DNA from: Stenogyne calaminthoides
Taxonomy: Eukaryota > Streptophyta > Magnoliopsida > Lamiales > Lamiaceae
Direction: 5' to 3'
Length of the DNA: 64,000 bases
NCBI GenBank assembly: GCA_037126765.1
Contig: JBBCBC010000021.1
Span: 23,019,434 to 23,083,433 of the forward strand
In this document: piece after piece, positions 12,358-23,400 of the stretch
How the letters are laid out: every line of letters starts with the position of its first letter
How positions within the stretch are numbered: position 1 is the stretch's first letter
The notes under the pieces: generated by a model
What the model was told of the DNA's origin: nothing
Seen by the model: only the letters and a program-made list of their open reading frames with translations
Databases searched by the model: none
Translations under genes and position numbers: made by a program

Positions 12358-13853
12358 TATACATCTTTCTCCCCTCAGCACGAGGATAGGTGGAGAATGT
12401 AGACTTCTCTGAGCAGACATGGTAAGTGGCACCAGTGTCTACGAACCATTCCTTCTTGTTGTCCACCATGTTGGCTTTAGTCACCACAACAGACAAATTA
12501 GCCTATGTGATCTCCCGTTCAGCCAAGTTCAAAGAGTCTTTCTTGCCCTTCCCATTGTCAACTTTCTTGGATTGTTTACATTCACTTGCCCGATTGTTGG
12601 GCTTGCCACAGTTGTAGCATTTTACAGTAAACTTTTGCTTCGTGGCAGGAACAGGAGCATCATACTTTCCCTTCACTTCTTTGTCATTGGGGCGTTTTTT
12701 CTTATCTGATGGATCTTTTTTCTCCATCAAATTTGTCTTGGCCTCGATTGAAGAAGTTGAGACCTTCCTTTCTTTGTTCCGGCTATCTTCCTGGATCTGA
12801 AGCCGAACACAAATCCTCCAAGCTAATCTCCTTTTGCTTGTGCTTGAGGTAAGATTTAAACTTCTTCTAGGATGAAGACAATTTTTCAATCACAGTTGCC
12901 ACCTGAAACTATTTTGGCAGCTCCATTCCTTCTGCACTAAAGCTATGGAAAATCAGCTGCAACTTCTGAACTTGGTCGACAATAGACTTGTTGTCTTCCA
13001 TCTTGAAGTCGTACAATGCAGCAACGATGAACTTCTTCATTCCTGCATCTTCTGTCTAGTACTTCTTCTCCAAATAATTCCACATCTCTTTGGCAGTCTT
13101 GTGTTCTATGTAGACGTTGTACAGAGCATCACTCAGTCCACCCAGAATGTAATTCTGGCACAAGTAATCCCCACTGATCTAGGTGTCATAAGCAATTCTC
13201 GTTGCCTGATCAACATCTTTATCAGGGATTTTTGGACAGTCCTCCTTGATGTACTTCACCACAAACAGAGTGGTCAGGTAGAACTGCATCTTATTTTGCC
13301 ACCTCTTAAAGTCTGCACCCGAAAACTTCTCGAGTTTTTCTGCCTGCGCCATCAAGGGCCTTATAGTACCTGGTTGAGAGGCTTGAAGCATTGGTGCCAC
13401 GTACGGGTTACCACCAATGTTTCCCATAAACGGGTTTCCACCGACGAAAGGATTTCCCATGGAGTTGTCCAGAAAATGATTGCTTTGAAAGCTTTCCAGG
13501 AAAGGATTTCCAGTGTACAATGCAACAAACAAACTAACGGTATTTCTAGTATACTGGCTCCCATAAGCATTTGCTGACATTCCAATATACTGGTTACCAG
13601 TAGGAGGCATTCCAATTCCAGTGAACGGACGATTTTCGACAAACGGACCATCAATCACTTGAGTATCAAATTGATACTGAGTGTTCAAGTTAGAAGGAGT
13701 AGGCGCACCTAAGCCAGTAACGGAAGGAACAGGCGCACATGAACCGATCGGAGTAGGAGTAGCCGCAGCTAAACCAGGTGTCATGTTAACACCATCAGTG
13801 ACACCGGTGTTAGGCACGATCACATTCACGTTATCTTGTTGCTCGTTCGACAT
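12358..13853 (-). pseudogene. Copia gag-protease of a second element (truncated)
   Basis: The start is ATG at 13853 (MSNEQQDN). A Gly/Asn/Pro-rich N-terminal part is followed by a gag capsid segment (F-x-G-x-x-F-K-R-W-x-x-K-M, about 13290-13330). An in-frame stop at about 13179 and further shifts break the frame. The zinc knuckle at 12578-12619 reads C-x2-C-x4-N-x4-C: the zinc-binding His is Asn (12593-12595). After a stop at about 12501 the same frame reads into the protease start with an intact Asp-Thr-Gly-Ala (about 12430-12445). It is cut off at 12357 by the LTR. Integrase and reverse transcriptase are not in the window. Confidence 0.87.
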
Positions 13854-14700
13854 TGCAGTATTTCGATTATAGATTAATAATTTGTCTTGCGATTGTTATA
13901 AACGTAATCTGATACTGCACTATTTCACGCAACACGCAAAATAAAATCACAGAAAACCAGATTCGAGTTAAGGAATGCCCTTTCCCCGCAAGACAAATTA
14001 TGTCCTGGATTGTGCTCACAGGATCGTGCATAAATGTCCCAAAAGGTAAAATGGTTCACAGTTTCAATTCAGTAGCACCACTGAAAGGAAACTCTCAACG
14101 AACGTAAACGGAGTTCTGCTGAGTGATTGGAATATAAAGATGTATGCAGAATTGAAGAAGTTTATTTCGTGGGGTTCGTAAAGTGACGAAAATAATTCTG
14201 AAGGTTGTTGTTACGGAACCCACTCTCTGGGAGGTTGAGGAAATCGTGGGAAGACCACATCTTTCGTGGGCGGTTATGGACCGAGGCCCGTTCTTGAAGA
14301 GGAATTCACGTCCAGGTTTAATGAACCTTCTATTCGAATTTGAATTCGAATTCTGGATAAGATTGAATTTGAATTTGAATATGGATAAGCTTGGAGAGCA
14401 TAAGCTTATATTTATACAAGGAAACTTTCCTTCTTATTTCCAATGTGGAATAGGAGACTACACAAGTCATCATCCACCCACTTAAATTCCTCTCTTAAGA
14501 GTTGTAACTTTTCATCTTCCCATATTAATTTCTCACTCACCGAAATTCGACTTTGAGATATTAAATATACCACAATCATCTACTCCGCGAGTAGAACGAT
14601 CTCGTCACGTTTAATTTTTAAAAAATTAACATTTTAATTCCTCAATAATTTAGTCAAACTTGGGTATTAGAATACCCTCAAAACCAAATTTCCAACCGAA
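13854..14700 (-). other. Probable leader and LTR of the 12358-13853 copia element
   Basis: Upstream of the minus-strand gag, a degenerate primer-site-like sequence (reverse of tctgatact, 13905-13913) is followed by DNA with an LTR-type TATA box (TATAAATATAAG, reverse of 14405-14417). LTR boundaries and a second LTR copy are not visible, so this is inferred from position. Repeated GAATTTGAATT words occur at 14335-14380. Confidence 0.4.
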
Positions 14701-15021
14701 GGTGTGATATGTGGAGATATAGTATCTTGGTCTTGTTTCAGATTTCTAAATGTTCGTGCTTCTAGACTCGGAATTCGTAAAATAAGACATTAGAGGAAAA
14801 AAATTAGTGGAATTTTCACACATAGTAACTGGGCTCATTTCATTTTAGGTTTCCTCTCATGTTTTAATGTGCTTGCTTTTATTATGTCACACATTCCTAT
14901 TTTGGATGTTCAAAATCTGCATTCTTATTTGAACTTATTTCTAAATTCAGTTACTGATTTCTCAATATAGAGTTCAACTACCTTGAGAAATTAATTAATG
15001 CTTAGATATTTATTTTCAAAT
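14701..15021. other. AT-rich DNA without recognised gene
   Basis: I see no reading frame, splice structure or repeat boundary here. Confidence 0.5.
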
Positions 15022-15956
15022 AAAAACTCATATGAGACGGTCTCATACATTAGACGGGGTATGATAAAACACAAATCACATCCATCCCTTCCAAAGTGTT
15101 AAAGCACCAATGCCTAATATATGCCCCTTTCATCGTGAGACGGTCTCTCATACAAGCGTGCCTCTTATTTTCATCCTTGAGTGAAATTCTTTCGAATGTA
15201 ACTCATGTTTGGTTTTCTTGCGTTTTGCATGTTGATTTTCACCTATGTCTTATTTATGTTCCCATTATTTGATTTTTTAACTATGATTTTCTTCTAAATT
15301 ATTTTGAAATATACGTTAGATCACTACAAGAAATGTCATTTTTAGTATCAAAAAATTAATATCAATTATATTTTTTGATACTAAATCTTATTCTTTTGTA
15401 TCAATTCAATTGCTTATGATACTATCTCCATTGACAATGCATATTTGGGATCAGAAATTTATTTTTCGATACCATTAATTTTATAGCATCCATTGTTTTT
15501 CTCATACAAATTGTTATTGGTAATGGAAATTATATTTTTGATAATGTTAACTTTATTGCATCCATTATCTTTTGATACTAATTGTTTCTGTATCAAAAAT
15601 TAAATTCATTAATTTTTTGATACCATTGTTCTTTTAATGTTAGTTATTTATTTATTAATACCACTTAATTTTTACATTAAATATTTTAAAACTAATTAAG
15701 ATTGATATTAGAAATTAAATTTTTGATATCTTTAAATTTATAATATCCCCCAATTTTTTGATACTATAGTTATTTAGTATTAGTAATTTATTTATTGATA
15801 TCACTTATATTTTTTAAGGCAGGCTTGCATGAAATCGTCTCACAGTGAGACGGGACATAAATTGGGCATTGACGCTTTAATATTTTGAGAGAATGGATGT
15901 GATTTGTGCTTGATTGTATCCCGTTTCATGCATGAGACCGTCTCATATGAGTTTTT
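15022..15956. mobile_element. Fold-back element with about 140-bp inverted arms
   Basis: The left arm 15022-15162 (starting AAAAACTCATATGAGACGG) is inverted at 15828-15956. The arms differ at scattered positions. A single-arm copy occurs at 61957-62100. No target duplication could be fixed. The roughly 665-bp centre carries a CACTA-like end (separate entry). Confidence 0.75.
15322..15827 (+). mobile_element. CACTA-like terminus with subterminal repeats
   Basis: CACTACAAGAAA at 15322-15333 matches the hallmark terminal sequence of plant CACTA transposons. It is followed by many direct and inverted copies of TTTTTGATACTA / TAGTATCAAAAA up to about 15800, as expected for CACTA subterminal repeats. 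No opposite terminus (TTTCTTGTAGTG) or transposase was found, so it is probably a truncated or non-autonomous fragment lying inside the fold-back element. Confidence 0.5.
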
Positions 15957-16013
15957 GTCATATTATTTATGGGGGACTCATTATGGGGTACAAAGTGGGT
16001 AGTCTAATTACTA

Positions 16014-16506
16014 GAGTTTGAATCACAAATGATCCCATAACTTTGGCCTCAAATATATTTAGTCCCGTAAGTTTTTTTGTCGCCGATTTAGTCCCAATAG
16101 CTTTGACAATGTCCAATTTTTAGTCTCAAATTGGTCGAAACAACGCCATTTTGCCATTTTTATTTGGGGCTTTTCGGCGGATGTTTTGACTTGACTACCA
16201 CGTGTACTATCACGTGTTTTAATTGTGTTTGACTAATTCTTGCCGTCAATTTTGTTTTAGTTTTAAGTTTAAAATTTTAATATATATGCCTGAAATTTCA
16301 GATGTTAAAAAAAATATTCGTGGTAGTCCAGTCACAGTATCTGCCGAAAAGCCCCAAATAAAAACGATAAAACGACGTGTTCCGGTCGATTTGAGACTAA
16401 AATTGGACATTGTCAAAGTTATTGGGACTAAATCAACGATAAAAAAAACTTATGGGACTAAATTTATTTAAGACCAAAGTTATGAGACCATTTGTGATTC
16501 AAACTC
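16014..16506. mobile_element. Mutator-like MITE (long terminal inverted repeats)
   Basis: Arms of about 190 bp (16014-16207 and 16316-16506) are inverted copies beginning GAGTTTGAATCACA. A 10-bp direct repeat CTAATTACTA flanks the element exactly (16004-16013 and 16507-16516). Long arms plus a 9-11 bp duplication fit Mutator-like MITEs. There is no transposase. Confidence 0.82.
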
Positions 16507-16516
16507 CTAATTACTA

Positions 16517-17093
16517 TGAGATATAATCCAAATCTCTCCTAACTCTCTCAAGTCTTAACTACAAAATAGAATGTAAAATCACTACACTACCCCTTACTTA
16601 TTTTTCCTACACTTACTATTATTTTTCCTCCTTCAGAATTTTAGTACACTCACTATCAATATAATTTTTCCCCTTTTAGATTTTTGAACAAATGTTTCAC
16701 ATTTTTCCATTTTTCTCATTTTCGTATTTTAACATTTTTCCTGCTTCATTTTCTCACACAAAGAACAAAGAACATAAAAAATTTACACATAGAAAAATTG
16801 CAATAAATTTACAGATCGTTCAAAAATCCCAACTCAAAAATTGAATAAAAATTGCAGATTCTTCCTCGTCTTATTTCTTTATTTCTATACAAATGCAAAT
16901 TTTTTTGCACAAAACACAAATATTCTTTAAAAGTGCAACAAAAATTACAGAACTTACTTCCTTCATCTAATCTGCTATCATTTCTTCTTTTATTTGAATT
17001 TTGCCCACCCACCAACAATTATTCCAAGCTGAATAAATGCACAACCATAATTTTTTCTTACTAACATTTTTCGGCATCAACAGAATTTGCAGA
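16517..17093. other. AT-rich DNA without recognised gene
   Basis: No convincing coding sequence is present. Short frames here have no domain or splice support. Confidence 0.5.
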
Positions 17094-17351
17094 TTTTTTC
17101 GCACTTTTGGTCCCACAAGACACCCCCCCTCACGAGTTTGGTCCCAAACCTTACAATTTTGATCCCGTAGCCCAAAATTTTTACACATTTGGTCCTGCGA
17201 CTGGGGAAACCGTCCAAACTTCCGTTAAATTCGTGCGTCCAGCACACTCGCCGTTAGTCAAACGTTAATTTTGGGCTACGGAACCAAAAGTGTAAGGTTT
17301 GAGACCAAAATCGTGAGGGGGTGTGTCATGTGGGACCAAAAGTGCGAAAAA
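17094..17351. mobile_element. Fold-back MITE
   Basis: The arms 17094-17185 and about 17263-17351 are inverted repeats (TTTTTCGCACTTTTGGTCCC and its complement) around a core of about 75 bp. Wording such as 'gggaccaaaagtg' is shared with 18651-18867, so it belongs to a small family in this region. No clean target duplication was read. Confidence 0.7.
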
Positions 17352-17567
17352 CTCTAAGTTTATCTTTATAGTATTATTACTATTATTATTATTATGTTAC
17401 ATGACTATTTTTTTATATTAATATGTTTTCTTTATATTTATTTCAATAACAATTTTTTTAGTAAACCTTTTATTTAAATTTATGTATATATTTTTTAAAA
17501 TACTTAATTATTTATCTTAATGAACTTTTCATATTGATAAATGTAAAGCATAAACTCCTTGAATAAT

Positions 17568-17847
17568 TGATTATACACAAAATAATATTAATATCATATA
17601 GGGACGGAATGTTTTAACAATAGATGAGTTCATCCCTGTGTTGAAGGCGTGTTGTCAATCTGCATGCCATGTTCAAAAGAAGACTCACACGGCATTATTC
17701 TTTTGTTTCATCGCCATTATGTCTCTAGCTTCTGGAGTACATAGGGTGTACTTAGGTAGTCTAGTTAGTGCTCAATTTGATGATCACCATGATCAAACAT
17801 GATGAGAAATTGTGTTTGCTACTTTGGATTTATTGGTTTCAGTAGGC
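17568..17847 (+). repeat. Duplicated segment, copy A, with an exon-like open frame
   Basis: It is highly similar to 18298-18579 in the same orientation, with copies about 730 bp apart. An open frame runs from 17602 to TGA 17800-17802 (66 codons, starting G-R-N-V-L-T-I-D-E-F) and is preceded by an acceptor-like 'atatag'. The second copy keeps the same frame (18334-18537) with largely conserved residues. I do not recognise the peptide. It could be an old exon or a chance frame. Confidence 0.6.
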
Positions 17848-18297
17848 TTTAGTTATGTAATACATCAATGCGAGTGGGAGTCGACAACCCTTTCACCTAC
17901 GGTTGACATGGCTTTTCCCGTTGGCTGCATTTATCATGGAAGGAGAGCTTGTCGAGTTAGGATGCCAACACACAGAGTTGGTCCCAACAAATTTTTGGCT
18001 TGGGGCTAATAAAAAATAGTGCCCTATAAACAACGACATTAAAAATAATAAATCAACACATTACACACATGCATTAAAAATAAGAATGAAAATATATTAT
18101 AAGATCTATTTTTTTTTAGTAATAACACATTAACATCAATATTTTAAGTTTAACTCGTATATTCTAACAATCTAAAATAAATTGTAAAGACAATAATTTT
18201 ATAATTACTAATAATAACATAATGTGTGTTGCATATTTATATTAATATTTTCACATGTAATGATTGTGCTTAGATGTTTAAGTAGGTAGAGTATGAA

Positions 18298-18579
18298 TGA
18301 TTATACACAAAATAATATTAATGTGTCTTATAGGGACTGATTGTTTTAACAATAGACGAGTTCATTCCTGTGTTGAAGACGTGTTGTCAATCTGCATGTC
18401 ATGTTCAAAAGAAGACACACACGGTAGTATTATTTTGTTTCATTGCCATCATATTTGTAGCTTCTGGAGTACTTAGGGTGTACTTAGGTAGTCTAGTTAG
18501 TGCTCAATTTGATGACCACCATGATCAAACATGGTAGAAAATTGTGTTTGCTACTTTGGATTTATTGGTTTCAGTAGGC
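18298..18579 (+). repeat. Duplicated segment, copy B, with an exon-like open frame
   Basis: This is the partner of 17568-17847. The open frame 18334-18537 ends TAG after H-D-Q-T-W. Differences from copy A are mostly substitutions that keep the frame open. Immediately to the right are fragments of the 'gggaccaaaagtg' repeat family. Confidence 0.6.
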
Positions 18580-18763
18580 AAAAAAAATCTCCCTCCAAAA
18601 AAGTTACATTTTTTCCCTCCAGAAAGTCAAAAATTTTGAGTAAAAAATCCTATGGGACCAAAAGTGTCATGTGTTTCCCTCCATATTATTCCTCACGCGC
18701 ATATATTGACTGGAAATCCTACGGGACCAAAAGTGTTATCGAAATTAACAGAAAAGTTGACGG

Positions 18764-18867
18764 TGGGACCAAATGTGTAAAATATTTGGGCTACGAGACC
18801 AAAAGTGTAAGGTTTGGGAACAAAATCGTGAGGGGATGTGTCCTGTGGGACCAAAAGTGCGAAAAAC
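18764..18867. mobile_element. Partial copy (right arm) of the 17094-17351 MITE family
   Basis: It matches the right arm of the 17094-17351 element up to GTGCGAAAAACT. The flank (CAGAATTTGCA at 18868-18878) is the same as the left flank of the complete copy (CAGAATTTGCA at 17081-17091). The two copies may therefore be products of one rearranged insertion. Confidence 0.55.
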
Positions 18868-19083
18868 TCAGAATTTGCACAAGCGCAAATATTTTTTACA
18901 AAAAGCCAAAAAGAAAATGCTCTGGAATTGCAAAAATATTTGTATAAAAATGCAAAAAAAATCTATACGAAGTGCTCTGTATTTTGTTCGGATCCGTCCA
19001 GATCCGCCAACATCCGCCCAAACCCGCAAGATGGGATAGGTTTAAGGGTAAAGATGATTTTTTAGGTGGATTTTTGTATTGTA

Positions 19084-19276
19084 CTCCCTCTGTCCTAATT
19101 TTAATTGTCTATTTTCCGTAAATAGTCATCCTAATTTTGTTTGGTCATTTTCTAAAAAGGAAATTAAGCAACGTTTAATACTATTTAATATTATTATTTC
19201 TCTCCACCAAAACCCACTTTACATCATTTAATAATGTTATTTCCATCTACAAAATCCACTTTAATTTGCAATTAGA
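19084..19276. mobile_element. Stowaway-like end, single terminus
   Basis: CTCCCTCTGTCC at 19084-19095, preceded by TA, matches the Stowaway consensus start. No matching inverted terminus was found nearby, so the right boundary is arbitrary. Confidence 0.35.
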
Positions 19277-20143
19277 TTGGGTACTTTGTTCTTTAGGGTA
19301 ATAAAAGAAAAAAATTGGTCTCCTCCTCCCTACTTTCTCTCTCCCCATATTGCTTCAAAGTTAAGCTCCTTCCATCGCCTTCATTTTTCTCACACTGGTA
19401 CAGTCGCAGTAGTTCTCCTCTCCCCCGGCGCTGACTCTTCTACCGGCTTTGACCCCACATCGTTGTCGCATGTCGTCGCTGCTATAATCCGTCTTGTATT
19501 AGTTTAAGTTTTGTTTCTGGGATCGACCTTCCCCAATGGCGCCACGGTGGCCGTTTTGGTGGATCGATCCGTTGAATCCTTTAATTTTCTATTTTATACG
19601 TTTGGTTTGTTTTGTGTTTTTAGTCAATTCATTTCTCTAGGGTTTCTAGATGTGGGTTGTCCTCGGTCTCGTGTAGGTTTTCCTTTCTGTTTCGTGTGTT
19701 TCTGTTTTCGATTCAGGGCAGATCGGTATTGTTTACTGATCCGAGTATGGATGGGTCCAGTCTTATGCTGTGTTTGCTGTGCAAGCAGTTACGGGACAGG
19801 ATGATTTTGGACTCGTTATTGTTTTAGTTGGTTTTTTCCTTTTTCTATACTTGCCCATTAATTTCGGTTGAGTTAGTTTTTTTTATTAGAGGTGTTAGCT
19901 TGTTAATGTTGCACTCGTACTTCTGCTGAATCCCTATTTACTTTGATCCTCTAATTCTTTTCTAGAATCTTGTTTCCACCGACTCTCTCTCTCTCTCTTC
20001 TCCTTTTCCCCCCTTTTTCTTCGAAAAAAATTGCAGGTCAAGAGAACTTGCTATTCGCACAGGACAGTGTTTCCTCTTGAATGGCTTTATCTTCTTGGGA
20101 AGATTAGTCGCACAATTGCAATATCTTCTACCAAATTCGAATG
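19277..20143 (+). pseudogene. Host-gene fragment: 5' region, intron and one exon
   Basis: CT-rich 5'-UTR-like DNA (19310-19480) is followed by intron-like T-rich sequence. This ends in a long pyrimidine tract and TTGCAG at 20034. The exon-like stretch 20035-20143 reads S-R-E-L-A-I-R-T-G-Q-C-F-L-L-N-G in one frame and ends before GTTTGA, a plausible donor. The peptide looks protein-like but I do not recognise the family, and no start codon joins it convincingly. A copia element interrupts the locus from 20262. A possible terminal exon remains at 26787-26870. Evidence for a real gene is the splice signals and the composition only. Confidence 0.4.
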
Positions 20144-20256
20144 TTTGATGAAATTACTTTTACTATCTAGACTGAGCTTCCATATATTACTACATTGTTG
20201 CCCCATTTTTCATGAACCAACTGGTATAATTTGAATTAATGTGGGAATACTACTTC

Positions 20257-20261
20257 CTTGG
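20257..20261. repeat. Target-site duplication CTTGG (left copy)
   Basis: CTTGG abuts the LTR at 20262. The right-hand copy at 25639-25643 reads CTTAG, one substitution different. Confidence 0.7.
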
Positions 20262-20467
20262 TGTAGAGGTAGGTAGTATCACCAATGATCCTGGTGATTA
20301 GGAGAACGTTTATTTAAAAGCAGATTACATAAATATTTACAAGGAAATAAATCAAATAATAAATGTCCGGTCAACTGTACAATTAACATCGAGATATTAA
20401 TCTGCACTAATTTATACAATCCCACTAATCACGTAATTATTTACATAATTATTGAATATCCTTAATA
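20262..20467 (-). repeat. 3' LTR of the 20262-25638 element
   Basis: This is a near copy of 25433-25638. In minus orientation it begins TATTAAGGATATTC directly after a G-run (reverse of CCCCC at 20468-20472, the purine tract) and ends CTCTACA. Confidence 0.85.
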
Positions 20468-23400
20468 CCCCCTGCAAGCGTTGCGTGGGGTGCAAGTAAA
20501 CGCAAAGCTTGGATCGAAGGAACTCAAACGTGGGTCGAGAAAGACTCTTGGTGAAGATGTCAGCAAGCTGTAAATGAGATGGGACAAACTGAGTATATAA
20601 TTTGCCGGAAGAGACGAGCTCACGGACAAAATGACAGTCAATGTCAATGTGTTTGGCTCGTTTATGAGCAACTGGATTCTGACTGAGAAACGGAGCACTC
20701 TTATTGCCACATAAGAGAGAAGGCCGAGAGGCGGGAAGAGTCTTGAGTTCACGAAGCAAATTAGTAAGCCAAACTATCTCTGATGCGGCATTGGCAAGAG
20801 CGCGATACTCAGACTCACAACTCGAACGAGACACAGTCGGCTGCTTCTTAACACTCCACGAGACGAGATTTGTTGGGATTATACTGGAAAGTATGTTTTT
20901 ACTTTGTATAATCAAAACTGAATTTCGGAGTTATTCACTAAAATAAATTGTTTATCACTGATGCTTTAAATATCATCAAATGTTACATATATTTACTGCA
21001 TAACTGTTCAATAAATAGTACGTGTTACATTGTAGTTAATTTAGTGATACCAGTTCACAGAAAATTAAATTAACAGTCCCTTGTAACTAAAAGTACACCA
21101 TTCATGACCTAGATGGAAATGAACAATCCATCGTGAAATGTTGAAGTGTAAGGCTCGGATTGACTTGTCTTGACCAAGAGATTACACTAGTGCATGACTG
21201 ATGCACTGAATATGACCTACAGGAGGACAAATTCTTCAGAACTGAACAAGGAAGAATTAGACCTCAGTGGTTCGTTATTTCTTAATCTTCGTTCCATAAA
21301 TAGGATCACGTGTGGTTGGTAACTATTGCTTTGACTTATCATGGGTAGAGAATCAACGAGATTCAATACTTTTTATCGTGGGCAATATTATTGGTCACAT
21401 GTGATTGCTAAGATTTAATATGGAGAATCGTGTGCAAGTACGCTTGTTCGATTTGCCCCCTTGGGAGGTTCATAAGCTTTATCATACCAAATCTTGCAAG
21501 TGGAACTAGTTTCCGGTATGGATAATAATGTTGAACCGTTCCTTAACCAAGGACAAAAGATATTAATTAACGGAAAGCTATTTCAGTAGCTTGAATTAAT
21601 TAATGGGCTAGATAATCTTAAACACGGGAAATAATAACCGGGAGCCATATTGACTGTAATATGGGTTAAGATGGATAGTGCAATATTAATTATGTAGTGG
21701 GATTAATTAATATTTATGGGCTTGAATAATATTGTGGCTCAATATTGATAATTCAAGATCAATTGGAAGGTCCAATCTTAATTCTCCTAAAGGCCCCCTA
21801 AGTAGCCCAACATATAGTCCAATAACTGAAAAAGGTGTTTAAAATAAAATAAATATTGTTGCTTATTTTTCCTCATAATTTTCGAAATTTATGGATAAAA
21901 GGGGAGAAAGATTTTATTTAAATTTGTTATGGAATGAAGATATGTATTCTTGGAATACAAGATTATCTCATTAAATTCAAGAAATCTCCCACTTGGTTAT
22001 CCATAGAGCAATTTTCGAAATTTTTGATAGTTAAGGGAAAGAAAGATTTTCTTGATTTTCTTGAAAAGATATTATGGAAGATATGTATTTCTTGAAATAC
22101 AAGAATATCTCGTAAAATTATGAAGATCTAAATCTTGGATTCTTGCCCTATAATTTTCGAAAATATTCCATAACAAAGAGTAGGTGGGATTTTGTGGAAT
22201 ATTATAATTATGGGAAAAATAATATAGGAGATATATTCAAGATTTCTTGGAGATCAAGAAAAGATTTTTCCCACATTGTTTTTGCCCCAAAATTTCGACC
22301 ACCAATACTCTATAAATAGGGGATGATTCTTTCATTCCCAAGTACAATTCTATGTGCTGGAAAAATTAGTAAATCCACAAAGGTGGTGCAACATAATTTA
22401 TTTTCCTTTTGTTAATTGTTCGCAAGCGTCCTACCACCGGATAGTCGAGCAAGGATTAAGGAAATACTTGGGAAGTTCTTTTGGTGTGTCTAATAAACAA
22501 AGCCATTGCCGTCCCAAGAGGTACGTTCACGTAAACTCGTAGAATTTTCGCATGCGTAGGTTTTACGTGAATTGTTTATATGCATGATTTGTTGTTGGAT
22601 TATTATTTGAATTAATATATGATTAATTCATGCTAGTAATAATTATAAGAATTAAATTTGTATTTAAATATTCATCCCGAATAGATCTGTGCAACTTATT
22701 CCCCAACAATTGCCACCAAGAAATATGGAGTAACCATAAGTAGAACGACGAGTTTCAACACACCTAGCCCAATCAGCGTCGGAATAAGCAACAATAGAAG
22801 AGTCCGAGTGATGGGAGAAGTCGAGTCCGAAGTGAATTGTGCCTTTGACATAACGGAGAATGCGCTTGACCACTGAAAAATGGTCCTCCGTATGGGCATG
22901 CAAGAACTGGCTAACCAGATTTACAGCAAATGAGAGATCTGGTCTAGTAATGGTGAGATACTGCAGAGCACCAACCAAAGAGCGGTATAACGTAGGATCA
23001 TTGAAAGGAGTACCTGAAATGACAAGAACTTTACCAGTTGCAAGAGGAGTTACAACGGGCTTAACATCGAGAATTTTGGCACGATCCAAGATATCATGAA
23101 CATATTTGGATTGACCAACAAACAGACCAGTAGATGTATAGGAGACCTCCAGCCCAAGAAAGTAATTAAGTTTTCCAAGATCTTTAATGGCAAATTCAGC
23201 ATGAGTCCGAGCAATGAACAGACGAAGCATGGAAGGATTGTTTCCTGTCAAGATGATGTCGACGTAAAGTAGAAGAAAAATAACAGAAGAACCTCGATGA
23301 AGATAGAACAAAGAGGAGTCTGATCGACTAGTAAGAAAACCAAGACTGTGAAGGTAAGCACTGAAACGTTGAAACCAAGCGAGAGGTGCTTAACGAAGGC
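20468..23400 (-). pseudogene. Copia reverse transcriptase (C-terminal part) and RNase H, split by a solo LTR
   Basis: On the minus strand, 23311-22709 carries the second half of reverse transcriptase. At 23254-23266 the catalytic YVDD motif reads Tyr-Val-Asp-Ile, so the second Asp is missing through an in-frame loss. Downstream are Y-F-L-G-L-E, the T-R-P-D block and Y-S-D-A-D-W of RNase H. The coding sequence stops at the solo LTR and resumes at 20870 with V-S-W-S-V-K-K-Q, S-S-C-E-S-E-Y-R and the C-terminal H-I-D-I-D-C-H and D-I-F-T-K-S blocks. It ends near the purine tract. Confidence 0.88.
20871..22708 (+). mobile_element. Solo LTR inserted in the copia RNase H
   Basis: The segment starts TGTTGGGA and ends CCCCAACA, and an LTR promoter box TATAAATAGG lies at 22311-22320. 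It has no internal coding region. It interrupts a Gly-Asn-Leu stretch of the host element's RNase H. Only a 3-bp ATT is shared between the flanks, so the duplication is short or eroded. The LTR family is different from the others in the window. Confidence 0.8.
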
